Shown in pieces: positions 1 through 12,169 of a stretch of DNA of 64,000 nucleotides (positions are counted from its first letter, which is position 1; each line of letters begins with the position of its first letter). The notes beneath the pieces were generated by a model, which did no database searches, had not been told where the DNA came from, and saw only the letters and a list, made by a program, of their open reading frames with translations. The stretch lies in the NCBI GenBank assembly GCA_009760855.2, contig WPIO01000088.1, positions 1 through 64,000 of the forward strand, given 5' to 3'. Made by a program: the position numbers and the translations under genes. This stretch comes from Cristatella mucedo (lineage: Eukaryota > Bryozoa > Phylactolaemata > Cristatellidae).

Positions 1-495
1 TGTAGCTGGTATGGTCGTCTGGTGACAACTAGTTTTGAACATGACGCCCATTTTGTGTACTGATGAAACAGGAGATGCCCCGGCAAAACCAATTTTAACC
101 GTCAAGCGTTTCACTTTTTGAGTCAGACTTGATGTAGACATAACTAGTAAGTTACTTGCGTGAGCTTTTAATTTGAGAGAGTTTGCTGTCTTTCATAGGC
201 AGATGCCATCAATGTATGCAGTCCTGAAGTTCGGAGAATTTAATAGAGCTCTGGTAGGAATGTAAGCATAAATACAGCTGCTGGCATTTCAATAAACGTA
301 AAAGCCAGGCGTTTATTTATATATCACATTTAGAAAATGCAGATAGTAAACCACAAACGATTTTACAAATTGCTGATCCCTGAGGTACCCCATCCTTCAA
401 TTAGTCATCGAATGATAATGGCACGTTCAGATATGCACTCATACCTCCAGCTGAGATGGCAGCTAAACTATTGCAGTGCAGTGTCAGTCAAGCCC
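1..495 (-). mobile_element. LINE-A fragment (L2/CR1-like), reverse-transcriptase part
   Basis: The plus-strand sequence is collinear with about 32,380-32,890 of the more complete LINE-A at 31.6-34.8 kb, so the element reads on the minus strand. Landmarks are the segment ending 'aaccaattttaaccgtcaagcg' (compare about 32,475) and 'tgaggtaccccat' at about 380 (compare about 32,778). It is highly decayed, with no usable ORF. It is cut by the window start and ends where another LINE-A 3' end begins near 505. Confidence 0.65.
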
Positions 496-504
496 AAACC
501 AGAT

Positions 505-1350
505 CATAATAATTATTATACTAGTATGACTACTCCGTTTTTACAGCACTCTCAACAAACCTATTGCATTTCTAGACCTTTTTCATATTTTTTAATGGGA
601 GCATGATCTATGTAAACAAGTTTAACATAAATAGAAGTTATAAGCACAGACCAGCAATCGGAAGTTTCTACACCGATAGCACCCGTTTGCACTCTGAGTT
701 GGATTCATGTGGACCCACTACATTTTGAGATTAATAAATGCCTTTTAGCTGGTTTTGAAATTCCGTTACTCGAGGTGACATCGACGATGATCATCAGTCG
801 CGATGCTATTCAAAATACATCAAGGTTTGGAAGGGTACATGCATGGGCATGGTTTATTAATAATGTAAGGTTCATGCAAGGATTACTGCGATTATGTTTT
901 TAAAAGTAGGACTTACGAGGCTTAGCTCAGTTAAGTAGTTGGTCAAATAGGTAGATAGGTGACGAAGATTGAAGGGACCTAAAAGTATTAATAAGTGAGA
1001 AAACGCCGAAGTCGATGCCCTGCTTGACTGGAAGCTAGTGCTAGCTGGCGAGGAGTTCTGTGATGTGGCAACTGCAGCCCCCAGGACAGACAAGGCTAGC
1101 TTCAGATTTTATACTAATCTGAGCACATGATTGCACATTCCTGTAGACCACAATGCTGCCGAGCTACAGAAGTCGAGACATGATGTCAGACATGCCTAAA
1201 CCGATTTAGATGTAATATTCTTGACTAATCATTCAAGAGCCGTAGTCATGTGACATAGCTGAAAGTGGAAAGACTTTACTGTGGAGGTGATGTGCTCGTC
1301 TGGTGTACGGTCACTTTGGTAAAGGACACCTAAATCTCGAACAAATGAAC
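505..1350 (-). mobile_element. LINE-A fragment, 3' UTR and C-terminal part
   Basis: Reads on the minus strand. From low to high coordinate it has an ATT-rich tail (near 508-520), a degenerate 3' UTR, then sequence matching the C-terminal part of the LINE-A ORF (for example 'ggacccacta' at 712 and 'gattgcacattcctgtag' at about 1,130, compare 32,240). It stops around a segment matching 32,440. It is 5'-truncated and no reading frame is intact. Confidence 0.6.
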
Positions 1351-1830
1351 ACAAGAACATCATCTATCAAGTCTCCAGGCACGGTCGGCCATCTAATGGG
1401 TCCCATGCTTGTGACTGCCCAAGTTGTTCCCTGCGGATTCTTGGAAACATCTTACCGACACGGATGTCTTGATCTCACAGAAGCTCACTAATAAACTGCC
1501 GACCCTTTCTAGATTCCAATCTACATTGCTAGCTCTCAGACTGCTGCCCTCGGTAGACCTCCTCACTCCGTCATTGTATAAATAAACCTGATTCTATCAA
1601 TCCTTCTACGAAAAAAGTTTAAGCAAGGTCTGAACGTGATCTAAAATTATTCCAGTCACTTTCGGCCATCAAATGCGAACAGTGCTTTCTGCTGTCCCAA
1701 TCGGATTCAGCTTCATTTCATACAGCCTTATTAACACCCAGTTCAATGTTCGTTCATTGGAGCAGTTTACCTCATTGAAATCTTTGTATATTGGCCAATT
1801 TGTAAAAGACCCAGGCTTTTGCAACATAAA

Positions 1831-4208
1831 TTATTCTGCATAATGTAAAGACTTACCACGTACGTATTTAATGCTTTAATATAACTTAATCGCTTTCTAG
1901 GCACTTCAGAGATGCTGTAAAGGAAACATGAGCATATCAAATTCGCACTGTAGGTTTTGACCTTAATAAACGTCGATATATATCTACACTAAGCCTTGTA
2001 GGCTGAGTCAAATAAAGTATTGGATTCTGAGTAAGGCACATCAATGAGAATGGTTTATGCCCCCACTACATTGCCCTGCATGATTTCGCACCTCACACCA
2101 GCCGATTCATAAAACTCTAGCCCGTTAATGAATCATCATAATATCCTGATATCTTTTTGACAGCACTAGATATGAACTTAGTACTTGTCCAGCTGCTTTA
2201 TATATATCTGCAAGAGTACGAATAGCTAAGATTTATAGTGAATTAATGCGAAATAATAATAATATGACCTGCATGAAGAACTAAAAAGAAGGTGCTCGGT
2301 CCAGCTAGCATTGTAGTTGGAATCATCACAGTCGTCACTCACTAAAACAAGCTAAGCTAAGCTAAGCATAAAATGAAAAAAGAAATGCAAAATGGAAAGT
2401 ATATACATGATTGCTGAATGAAAAATTGAATATAAATATGGAAAGTTTAATGTATCGCGGGAAGAGAGTAATCGCCGAGCATAATCGTGTCCTTGACTAA
2501 GACCCAATCATTAAACTCGGTCGAATAAGATGTTTACAGACGCAACTAGCATACTACCACACTTTCACTGTTGTAGAACTGAATTTCATTTCACCAGCGT
2601 AGTTCAGTTAAGCACAAAAACATTAGATCTATGGAAAGTGAGGAGCTGGGGTTAAAAGAGAAGATGAGTAGCCAGTGGGCAGAGGGGCAAGTGATCGATT
2701 GCTCATAGACAGAGGAAATTATCTACGTCAAAGGGTAAAATGTTCACATGCCCAAGAGGCAGCAGCAGTGTACCTTAGGAATAATAAAATAATTCTGACC
2801 ATTTCCCATAACCTAAAAATGTTCGTTCCGCTCTTTTGGAAGAGCCTTCTAGAAAAAATTAGGACATTTCATAGGATATGCTGATGCAAGTGAAGTGACT
2901 TCTAAGCCTAAAAGGGCAGTTCAAGATTAGTTGCTACTTGACTGGAATAGTGCCTAGCTCAGAGAGCAGGCTTCGATGTTGTTGCTACTTGAAAGACTGA
3001 ATATGGCAGAATATTGCCTTCCTATCGGGCTTAGCATGTTGTTTCTAGGGTTCTGATTCGATTTTACCAGCTGACGCTGCAGATTAGTCAGTTTGAATGG
3101 AAGCTGTTAGAACGATGAGAAAGTCGCCCAATCCCTTGTATTGCTTTGTTGTCTGCCTAAAAATTCAGCAGTCGTTGCTGCTTGTAGAGACGATCTAACT
3201 GTGCATGCTTTGGCTCACCTTGGATGGTTAGCCTTTGTAAGAGCTATACTTTATGTTACTTGAAAATAAACACAGACTTCCCTCACATAGGATTGTCTAT
3301 TTCTTAAGTGAAAAATACATTACAGGTCAAACTTGCATGAACTTCGATGAAAAGGTTCTGTGCAGATGGCATGACCTTTTTAGATGCTGCATTAACGAAT
3401 TTCGCCACGTGAATGCTTTACCGAAAGCCATTGTTTTTATTGCAAGAGAACGTAATAAGAAACACGATCATAATAGCAATCAAATTTTTGGATACATTGC
3501 GATAGAGCACTGTATTAAATTGCTAACCAAATTTGATATTTATTTCAAGTTGCAGCTATAAAGAGCCAATTTACGGTGGATTCTTAGTTGATTGCTCAAG
3601 TGAACAGTCACTTTGCATTGCATTTGCATGAGAGTACGTGATCGAAATGGCATTGCATTTGCTGGGTAGATAAAAATTATAGATTGATACAACCTTAACT
3701 TTAAATTTAGGCTTTTCGTTTCCTAATATAAGTTGGCCATCGATTTATAAGGATAGATAGCAGAGGTTAAGGCTAATTTGTTGCACTCAAGCTTCATAGC
3801 TAAAATGTAACATTTAATTATAGTTCCGTCACCGAATTGCTAAGAGCTATTTGTTCATCATACTAATTAATACATGTTTACATGCTGTGAAGATTTTCTC
3901 GAATGTATGTGCATTTATTTTCTTTACAATTTTTTGTTTATATCAAAATATTCAAAAAAATATTTTTAAGTTTTAATTTATAAAACGTTTACTGATTCTT
4001 TTGCGTTTTCTGTGTCAGTGGACATCCAGGTTCATCTCATCCACATGTAAACCTAAGACAAAATATATATCTCAAACCAGTATCATGAATACTGCTGCAC
4101 GAGTTACTGCACAGCATCGCTTATTGCTGCCTCTGCTTAATTAGTTTTCGGAGCTAGCATTAGGTCACTGCTTGACTCAATGAGACTATTCAACGTTGCC
4201 GTGTGACA
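1831..4208. other. Unassigned stretch, no supported gene
   Basis: AT-rich sequence with short random-looking ORFs only. A small AAGCT tandem lies at 2,349-2,367. The longest open run (3,253-3,561) has no recognisable domain and no clear splice sites. If the membrane-protein exons at 4.2-4.9 kb are real, upstream exons could lie here, but I cannot place them. Confidence 0.5.
2349..2367. repeat. AAGCT short tandem repeat
   Basis: Pentamer AAGCT repeated almost four times, followed by an A-rich stretch. It is a simple microsatellite. Confidence 0.85.
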
Positions 4209-4407
4209 GAGAGCTGAGAATTTATGCATTTTATTTCCCAGTAAGTTTGGAAGAAATATTTTTATCTCACAATCGTCTCCTCGTTCTTTGTAGACCAAAC
4301 GGCGGACAGCAGCTCACGATATTTTATCGTCACCTGGGTGCTTATGGCCGTCGCTGGCACGATAGTCGTGGCAATTGCCATAGTCTTCAGCAGGAAAAAG
4401 AAATTTG
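4209..4407 (+). CDS. Candidate exons of a single-pass membrane protein (transmembrane exon)
   Basis: A 53-bp intron (4,241-4,293) has a consensus donor GTAAGT after CCCA and a pyrimidine-rich acceptor ending TTCTTTGTAG. It joins a short upstream exon end (about 4,209-4,240) to a 114-bp exon (4,294-4,407) with the frame kept open (phase 1). The 114-bp exon starts and ends in phase 1. It encodes a polar stretch, a hydrophobic segment of about 21 residues beginning YFIVTWVLMAVAG, then the basic stop-transfer SRKKKF. This is the classic layout of a type I membrane protein, with the outside before and the cytoplasm after. Phase 1-1 exons are common in animal receptor genes. I do not recognise the family, and upstream extracellular exons are not identified. 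It could be a chance open segment, but the fit of two splice sites, phase and topology together is unusual. Confidence 0.45.
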
Positions 4408-4450
4408 GTTAGTGCTGTCCCGCTGTCCATACTTATACCGAGAAAGTTAG

Positions 4451-4890
4451 ATGAATCCTCATACCCTTTTGGGAGCATTGCAGTCGAGTTGACGTTCATG
4501 CTTCCCCCTCCCCCCTCTTACTATAAGTGTGACCACATGCTTCCACAAGAGACTGCCAGCAAAAGCTTGAAGCTGTTGAACTATTTGCCGAGGCCTGCTC
4601 CGACCGCGAATGCAATTTTTTTGATTATAGTAGGTTTTAGTTCAGTTAAAATCAATCATTATAAAGGCTGCGTTATCCCGTTCTGGATTACCTTCAGCAA
4701 ATTTAATAACAAAAGACCAGCTTGTCCATCTATAGAGCAGTTTGCACCACTTACGTCTTCACCAATTAGTTTAAGCTCTAATCTTACACAGAGCCACGTA
4801 TTTGTGGTTTTGGCTGCCATTTCATGCAATACTCAACCAACCTTTATGCGTGTCGTTTCTGGATATACTTTAGCTGGTTATTGTCGTTAA
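4451..4890 (+). CDS. Candidate cytoplasmic-tail exon of the membrane protein
   Basis: If the donor at 4,408 (G|GTTAGT) joins an acceptor TAG at 4,448-4,450 (43-bp intron), the phase-1 frame continues open for about 146 codons to a TAA at 4,888-4,890. The first part (DESSYPFG, then a PPPPSYYK run) would be cytoplasmic. Tyrosines and a proline run are seen but no named motif. A later hydrophobic stretch (FLIIVGF) is less tail-like, so the true exon may end earlier. The acceptor has only a modest pyrimidine tract. Confidence 0.28.
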
Positions 4891-5084
4891 TACTATAAGA
4901 CGGGCCTCTTTGGTTGGGCTGCCTGCCTTCGTTTTGAAACCGACGTTACAATTCATTTGATCTAGAATTCGAGGGAAGGTACTCTGGGTGGATGCCTTTG
5001 AACTATGCTAACAACCAGCGAGTTGGTAGGCTGGCAGCTATCACATAAAGGCTCTCAATGATTCAGTATTGGTCATAGGCTTAG

Positions 5085-5960
5085 GTGCACCAATCAAGCT
5101 AGAAGAAGCAGTGCTTGCAAAGCCGGTTCTGGTGGGTGATTGGTCAGGATGGCTAGGCTGGAGCTAGAAAATGACGGGACCCAAAATTAAGTGACCCTGC
5201 TTTGTTAGCAGCACCTGCAGGTCGGCACAAAGTTGTCCGGTGAAGCAACTAGGAAGCTCATAGCAACGAGCATGGCTGCAGACTCGTGCACCAACTGCCA
5301 GTACGTGATTGCACATGCCATTTGTATGGCGAGCACTGAGCTAGCAAAGCTAATAAATAATTTCGCAATTAATATAGTACGTCTTAAATGCTTGCCTTGC
5401 TTAAAAGCACGAGCATTTAGCGAAGGTAATGACATGAAGGTAAAAGTAGGCAGAGATGACTGGGTAGGCTACTTGATTTTCAAGTGACAAATATTTTGTA
5501 ATAGGTCAACTATTTTTCAAGTAGATGCCAGAGTAAATGTGGTGGCAAAGTATATTTTAACCGTTGAGCCTTCAAATTTCACGTTCAGACTTTGTTTGCC
5601 CATAACTAGTAAGTTAATATTTTATCGTCATTCAATTTGAGAGGGTTTGCCATCATCCGTAGGTAGCTGTCGATAACAGATGTAGCGAGAAATTCGCTAG
5701 AACTCGATCGGCTAGAACTCGGGTAGGACTCCAAGCAAAGAAACAGCTGGTGGCATTTGAATCAAATTAAAAGCCTAGGTTTAATTTGGAGATTAAAATT
5801 GGAAGAGGTAGAGGGTAAACCGTTAAAACAGCAGACGAAGTGCAAATCTCCGAGGCTCTCCGTCGTTCAGTCGCTCATCGAATGATTTTAGCCGGTTTGT
5901 ATATATACTGTTGTCTCCAGCTATAACAGCAGTTGTACTATTGCACTGCAGAGTTAGTGA
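5085..5960 (-). mobile_element. LINE-A fragment, C-terminal to reverse-transcriptase part
   Basis: Reads on the minus strand and is collinear with about 32,040-32,890 of the LINE-A reference copy. It includes 'gattgcacatgcc' (about 5,310) and the paralogue of window positions 1-495. It is decayed, with no intact frame. From 5,515 onward it is part of segmental duplication copy 2. Confidence 0.6.
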
Positions 5961-7290
5961 AGCCAAGATCTAATATTGATAATAAAAATAACAATAATAA
6001 ATGTGTGCAGTACCCCCAGAGTAACTTATGCGTAGATATACATATATTTCAAAGCACTGTTCAATTTATTTAGGCAAGCATGATCTAATGGTTAGGGGTA
6101 GCCTGCTTGTGGTTAACAAACATAACTTGATTACGTGTCACATGCACAAGTCAGAAAGTGGTAGAATGTTCAGAGTCGTTTTGCATATGCACACCAAGGA
6201 CGAATCCCGTGGACCCATTAAAGGCTGAGATCAATAGATGCGTTTTTTGGTTACTCCAATACGTCACGGGCAGTAGTGACTGCAGTTTAAATTGATTTTC
6301 AGGTATTGGGAGATTCTTAACTGAAGATACGGTACCTTGACGGTTTGAATTTACTACAAGGTGTTGCTAAATTATTGGATTCATAAAATTATATGGAAAC
6401 GATGCTTAGCCTAGTGGATGAGTATATTCGTAGGCTGGAGCCAAAAATATGGTGACCCAAAATTAAGTGACAGAAGCCTGACCTTGATGCTGCGTTTGAC
6501 TTGGAGCCAGTTCATGTGTGCCAAGCATGGCAGGGAGTGGTAACCGCAATGCTCCCGACAGGCAAAGCAAGCTTCGAGGATTGTTCACCCACTGCAGCAT
6601 CTGATTGTTCAAATCTGTAGAGAAGCGAGCAGAGGAGTTCCAAAAGTCAAGACGGGATGTCAGAAATGCATAGCCAATTTAGACGCAGCATGCTTCCCTA
6701 AGCAATCAATAATTATACTAATCTGAAATAGCTGAATGCAGGCGGGCTTGACTGTCGAGCTGATTTGTTCGTCAAATGCAACATAACTTTGTGACAGACA
6801 CCAAGAATTAGTACAGAATAAACCGAAGATGCGATTTGTTAGTGTAATTGAAACGCGATCTCAGTCACTGAAGGCCATTGAGTCCTGATAAGGCTTGTAT
6901 TTGCCCTATCTGTTTCCTGTTGATCCTCAAAACATTTTTACTGCCTAAAGTTACAACCTCCTAACAGGCTTACAATAAACTGGAGGCTGTTACAGGTCTT
7001 TCAGCCTCAATTACTAGCTCTCAGACTGGTGCCTATTTCAGATGTAGTTACTCTGCCACTCAACTAATAATTCTCATTCTCCTAATCCTTCCATGAAAAT
7101 ATTGAGATATAGGTTAAAACAAGATCATTTAGTTACTCCAGTCACTTTAGGCCATCAAATATTAGCCATGATTGCTGCTTCCTCAGTACTAGCCAGCAAC
7201 ATGTCACAAGCATTTTACAAGCTCCATTAAAAGCCCATATCAAATGTTCGCTGACTAAAGAGTGACAAACTTGTTCCATAAATAAAAATT
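5515..7290. repeat. Segmental duplication, copy 2
   Basis: Same-orientation paralogue of 1-1,830 with the same order: LINE-A reverse-transcriptase piece, LINE-A 3' end, then non-LINE DNA. The offset between copies is about 5.4-5.5 kb. Divergence is high. Confidence 0.6.
5965..6840 (-). mobile_element. LINE-A fragment, 3' UTR and C-terminal part
   Basis: An ATT-type tail (AATAATAA near 5,990) is followed by decayed 3' UTR and the 'ggttaggggt' and 'ggacccatta' landmarks seen in all LINE-A 3' ends here, then C-terminal ORF sequence. It is the paralogue of 505-1,350 and is 5'-truncated. Confidence 0.6.
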
Positions 7291-7975
7291 GCTTAGAAGA
7301 AGTGCAATACATTTCTTCTCACGAGACATAAATGGGGCTCTGTTTTTGTATCTTGCATCAGAGAACCGTTTAACCGGCATCCAGTTATTTCAGACTCGTG
7401 TTCAACAAGATATGTGGTACTTTAGCTATCGTTCTCTAAGAGTTACTGGGCTGTAACGTCTGCAACTTTTTGCAATACCCAATGCTCTGAATAACTTGCC
7501 TTCTGATCCCCAGCAAAGACTGTACAAATTATAATTGAGTTACACTCACCCACATCTTGCTGTCTGGCTACTGTTCATGGAAAAGCTTATTGAGTACATC
7601 GTCGAAAATCTCTAAATGAAATGACGTTATCGATTTTCTTATATTACAATATTCGTTGACCGATGGAGCCACAGCCAAATCTGCTCATTTCTGGACTCTT
7701 CGTGGAGTTTCGGTGCGATCCAACACGAGGGTGATTCGACCACTATCGGGGGGGCACCTGGTATAGGCTCGAATGCAGCCACAAATACGGCCGAGAATGA
7801 GTGTTATTTGGCCGCAACGTTGAAGTAATTTCAGCCGCTCCGCCCGTCTTCATCTTGAGCTCTGGCTATTTGCCGACGGTTTTCCAATGTAGGCCTCGTC
7901 AATGGCAGTGGCAGAGGCAGATATCGTCAGCGATAATTTTTCTTTGCTGCTTAAGCACAGTTTTCCCTTGATGGG
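7291..7975. other. Unassigned stretch
   Basis: No gene, repeat family or RNA gene recognised. A run of eight G lies near 7,750. Confidence 0.4.
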
Positions 7976-7979
7976 CCGG

Positions 7980-8052
7980 TTAGCGCCTAGATCGAGATTT
8001 AGGTCTCGGAGGGCGCTTTATCAAGTGCATTATCATTATTATTATTATTATA
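7980..8052 (+). mobile_element. LINE-A 3' end, severely truncated
   Basis: Contains the conserved LINE-A terminal block (GGCGCTTTATCAAGTGCATT) followed by ATT repeats, on the plus strand. Only about 70 bp remain. Confidence 0.75.
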
Positions 8053-8912
8053 GCTGGAATCTGATCAAGGGCTATGTTGATCTTTCTTGTTGATGTCGCT
8101 GCAGTGTTTTGCCAGCATTAATGATTGAAGACTGCACACTTTATGTAACCTTGACCATTCCCGTTGGACGACCGTCCACATGCACAGCGAGAACATTGTC
8201 TTGGTGACACGACATCATTTCGGCGGCTGTTTCTGAGACATACGACCAATGATGCTGTGATGTAAGACATGCCGACATGAGTAACATAGATACAATGTAG
8301 CTTCTATTTGACTGGAGATATGGCCTTAAGAAAACATATTCAAGTACACAAACCATAGAGAGCACGACTAGAACTAGTAAGATATACAATATTAGACTTC
8401 GTGCAAGCGTTAGGACGCCAGAACGTGATATCTGAGCCCATTAATTACTGGAAAAGCATTTCGCACAAGATGGTGTCACTAGATTAACTGCTGTGAAAAG
8501 TCTGTGTCGTGGCAGCTCACAGCAACATGCATTAAACGTTTCAGCATAATTACCGTGATACTGGCTTAGCTGCTGTCACATTTATCCTAACTCCATAGTA
8601 GGAGGGCAAGCTTGCAATGACAGATATAGCTCTAATGAGAAACTCCGGGGATCTGGCGAGCGTTAACTACTATCCACGGCAAGGATAATGTGGAAGTAAT
8701 GACGGCAAGATTTTATTTGTCAGCCAGTGATGAACTGCCTGCAATCCTCAAGTTTAGCCTATTTCACCTTGTCGAGTTCTGTAGACATGGCAGCATGTGG
8801 TCTCTTCACAAAGAGACATTTCGACCAAGCTAGCATGTTCGCATTGTTATGTAACTCTCTCTTGACGATTGGTTATTGTCAGAAAAGTTTTTACATCCAA
8901 TTGCAGAGGTTA
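8053..8912. other. Unassigned stretch upstream of the 9-kb exons
   Basis: An open run at about 8,638-8,835 on the plus strand is free of stops but has no clear splice sites. It might hold an upstream exon of the candidate gene ending at 9,415. Nothing else recognised. Confidence 0.35.
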
Positions 8913-8942
8913 ACAACGCTATCTTGACCTTGCTTGTGTGAG

Positions 8943-9415
8943 GTTATCGGCATGGCTCCAAAGATATATCATCTCATCGCTTCCGTTCAAAACTGGTGTC
9001 ATACCGAAAGAGCTGTTCAGCCTCAGAGATGGTGACAGTTATGTAGGGCACACAAACCGATCGTGGATAACTCGTTTCTCTTTGGCAGGATGCTGGTGGT
9101 ATACAAATAGAAAGGAGAGGATGAAGTCTGAACTTTTACTCATAAATACCAACGAGCTTCGACCAGTTACAGCAGTTTCAGACGATGACTTGAATGTCTT
9201 TGTTGCTACTGGTAGGTGTTTTTTACTTTTCCATGAAATAATATTATCCCTAAATACATCTGTGTAGTTTGGTTCGCCAACAGCACAAAACGCCTGCCGA
9301 CGATCAACACACCATTTTATTTTTCTAACCAATGACCACAGGGAAGAATGACTTCCTTCGCCCCTCTGGCCCTCTGGGGAGCCCCCAACCACCACCACAG
9401 CCAGGCACTGGCTAG
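8943..9415 (+). CDS. Candidate 3' end of a two-or-more-exon protein-coding gene
   Basis: The frame is open from 8,914 to 9,211 and ends at a consensus donor (CTG|GTAGGT). After a 130-bp intron (9,212-9,341) with a strong acceptor (TTTTTCTAACC...CCACAG), the same frame continues in phase 1 to a TAG at 9,413-9,415. The first exon encodes a mixed hydrophobic and charged segment containing RFSLAGCWWYTNRKER and ending DDDLNVFVATG. The last exon adds a short Gly/Pro-rich tail (GSPQPPPQPGTG). The 5' edge of the first exon is uncertain; 8,943 is one possible AG. I recognise no family. Splice consensus, phase agreement and the absence of LINE similarity support coding. There is no homology evidence. 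Confidence 0.4.
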
Positions 9416-12165
9416 CCCTGAGGATACATCCAACATCTCTCGACCGTCAGAAAGAAACAATACCAGCCTGTGTCCATGCCACATCTGAGGGAGAGCATAT
9501 TTTGGCACGGGCTTGTTCTAGTGATACATTTAACACACATGTTATTCATAGTTCACAGTTTCTGGAGGAACAGTTGCGGCCTTTGTCCAACCCATTCCAG
9601 AGTCGGACCAGTGTGCAAAAACGAAGCTCTTGCACAGAGGTTGGCAAACTTTGTGGACTACTATGCCATTTGAGAAGTTTCAGAAGGCACTAGGCCAAAA
9701 GAAACCACTCCCACTCTGCTCTCCTGGGAAGCCCACTCCGCATGGCCATTACTGGGCGTACATATGACCATAAAGCAAAATTGCTTTGCACATCGCAGCA
9801 CACACGCCTACGCACAGCACGCTGATTGACAAACGTAAGCTGTGCACATACATCGAGACCAGAGAGTGAACTTGTTTACGGCACCAAGGTTATCATCAAT
9901 CGCCAGTCGGGCACTTTTTTTTTATTCAAGCGCCCAAGATCCGAGGTAAAGAAAGACCCCACAAGCCACAGTCTTCGGTGCAACCAGTAGTGCTGTACTA
10001 CCTTGAGTTACGAGTTCAATTCTTTAAGTTACCGAGCTCGTAACTCAAAGTAGTTCTATTTCAAATCAATTTTCCCCAATAAAATGATTGAAGTGCCAAT
10101 AATCTGTTCCTGATCCCCAAAACACCAAGGATTTATGCGACGTTTTAAATTAGAAAATGGACTCGTAAATAACAAATATTTTTTTACAGACACGTTACAG
10201 CAGAGCCTATAGACACCTAACTTGCTCGACCAGAGGCGATCCAAGGGAATTATGCACCCGGGGACGAACTGCCGAAGCCCAGTTTACTGCCCGGGCCTAT
10301 TAGAGGGCGCCCCGATCGTCCTTAGGTGTGCTTTACAATCAATCTCAAATACTCCATACGGCAGATCAGCTGATCTTGCTTAATTTTGCATAGTTGCACT
10401 TTTCCGAACGTGGTCACAGTGAGACCTATGAGCCACATGGTAATGTGAGAGTTCTCTATGTAGTGATTCCCCATACAGGAATGCTCACGGTCGATAGGTA
10501 CCAATCAGATTAAGCATTTGAAGCATTTTGGTCACATTTGGAGTTTCTTCTAACACGAGATGATAACTCCAGTTTCGGAATAATAAATAAATTGAGCGTA
10601 GCTGTGTGTCACTAGTGTCATTGTATTTGCATTTCTCGTCACTGGTTGTGAGAAGCAATGCTGAATAGGGAATAACAGTAATCCAAGCATTAACCACGAC
10701 TGTATTGCCTAGAAAGCTAAGAGAAGTAGCTTTCAATAAAGGTCTTTTTATCATGCACGGGAATTAATAAGTACGGATTAGTAGCTGGCGAGGTATCAAA
10801 CATGCAAGCACGTACAAGCATGGTGCCTACGCCGTAATGGCGATGGTAAAATTGTGGCAGTTATTAACAATGGTGAGTAAGGCCTCTGGTATGTAATATC
10901 CGTGCACAAGTAATCCCTCAGTACTCAGGGGACCAAAGTGACGAGTTCACTAAGGTGAAGAAATTGCTAACTGAAAATATGCGTCTCCAGCATTGACCTG
11001 AATGGTGACAGGTAATTATAGACGTTGACCGTTGCAGCCTGAAACGGGTCTCTAAACGTCGTGTGCGCGTGCGAAGTGGTCAATTGTTCTCAAAAACAAT
11101 TCAACTTAAAGACTAGACTGCGGGATTATTTGACTCTGCGACGCTGGCACTACTCTTGCACGACCAAAGGCAATAGCTCATATTTAAATGGCAAAATCTC
11201 ATTCGTAATATGGATTTTTTCGGATATTCTGCTGGTGTTTTAGATGTGAGCATGTATGCTAGAGAAAAAATTGTTTATTTTGTTTTCTCCAAATGCACCG
11301 CCCAAGCATAAGATGTGCAACTGTGGTTAGTCGTTACCTACTGAGGCGATGCGGGTTGTCCATATGCAGGCAATCTATTCGAATCTCAGTTTGTGTACGC
11401 TTGACCATTCAACGGCCCATTAATGAAAATTTAAACTTGCATTAGCATAGTTAAGAACCCGTTTAATTTTTGGATCTGTAACCTTATATTGTATGACCTT
11501 GTATGTAGTTGATAGTGAGCCGGTTGCCATTACCATGGTTCTAGCCGACTCTGCTACATCTCTAACTGTTGTCCCGTCTCGACGTCATTTACTCTTCTGC
11601 TATATTGATCAGTCTCGTAAACGTAACTATCCTTGAAAATCGTACGACTGATGTAAGAATACGATTGATGAGTGCTTCCAGTTCCTTTCGCCCATTAAAT
11701 AGTAATGCTAACACCACTTAATACTGCCCCAGTGCCGCGAGGCTGAGCTAATTGACATCTCCAATGTCATCTAATGAAATATATTCAGCAAGCTTTGGGC
11801 GGGCTCCATTGACAGATGGTGAGATCCATCGATGGTGCTCAAAGTGGCTGGCAAAGTGGTGGTGTTTTTCAAAAGAAAAAGAAAACAAATGAGGACTTAA
11901 AAAACCCTCGCTATACCACAATGTGAATTTGCAGTACTCGTTATATTTCTGGTACTAGCAGCACTGAGGTGGGTTTCGAATGAAAATAAACAACTTCACT
12001 ACAGCCATTTTTCTGAAGCAGACACAGTCCATGCGTTACCACTATTGTCATTGTTTATAATGGAATACTTTCAAAGCTAAAATTAAGTTTAACAGTATGA
12101 AAAACCTCAAGAAAGTAATTAAAAGATATATTGATAGGCGTGGTCAGCACTTTTAACCTTGCTAT
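9416..12165. other. Unassigned stretch
   Basis: No supported gene. A consensus donor (ATG|GTGAGTAAG) at about 10,872 follows an open run, but I find no good acceptor before it. A weak tRNA-like box B (TTCGAATC) lies near 11,378 without a convincing box A. The rest shows nothing recognised. Confidence 0.4.
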
Positions 12166-12169
12166 TTTT

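Larger units (their letters stand above)
1..1830. repeat. Segmental duplication, copy 1
   Basis: This block matches 5,515-7,290 in the same orientation by eye. The match covers a LINE-A reverse-transcriptase piece, the junction with a second LINE-A 3' end, and about 450 bp of following sequence that is not LINE (1,375-1,830 against about 6,860-7,290). Shared landmarks in the non-LINE part include 'gctagctctcagact' at about 1,530 against 'ctagctctcagact' at about 7,014, and 'ggccatcaaat' at about 1,663 and 7,150. The same nested order in both copies argues for duplication rather than independent insertions. The copies are strongly diverged with many indels, so the event is old. The left edge lies outside the window. 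Confidence 0.6.

Noticed and set aside
11290-11410. tRNA-like box B (TTCGAATC) on the plus strand
   Set aside because: No box A at the right distance fits well and no second copy of the surrounding sequence was found in the window.
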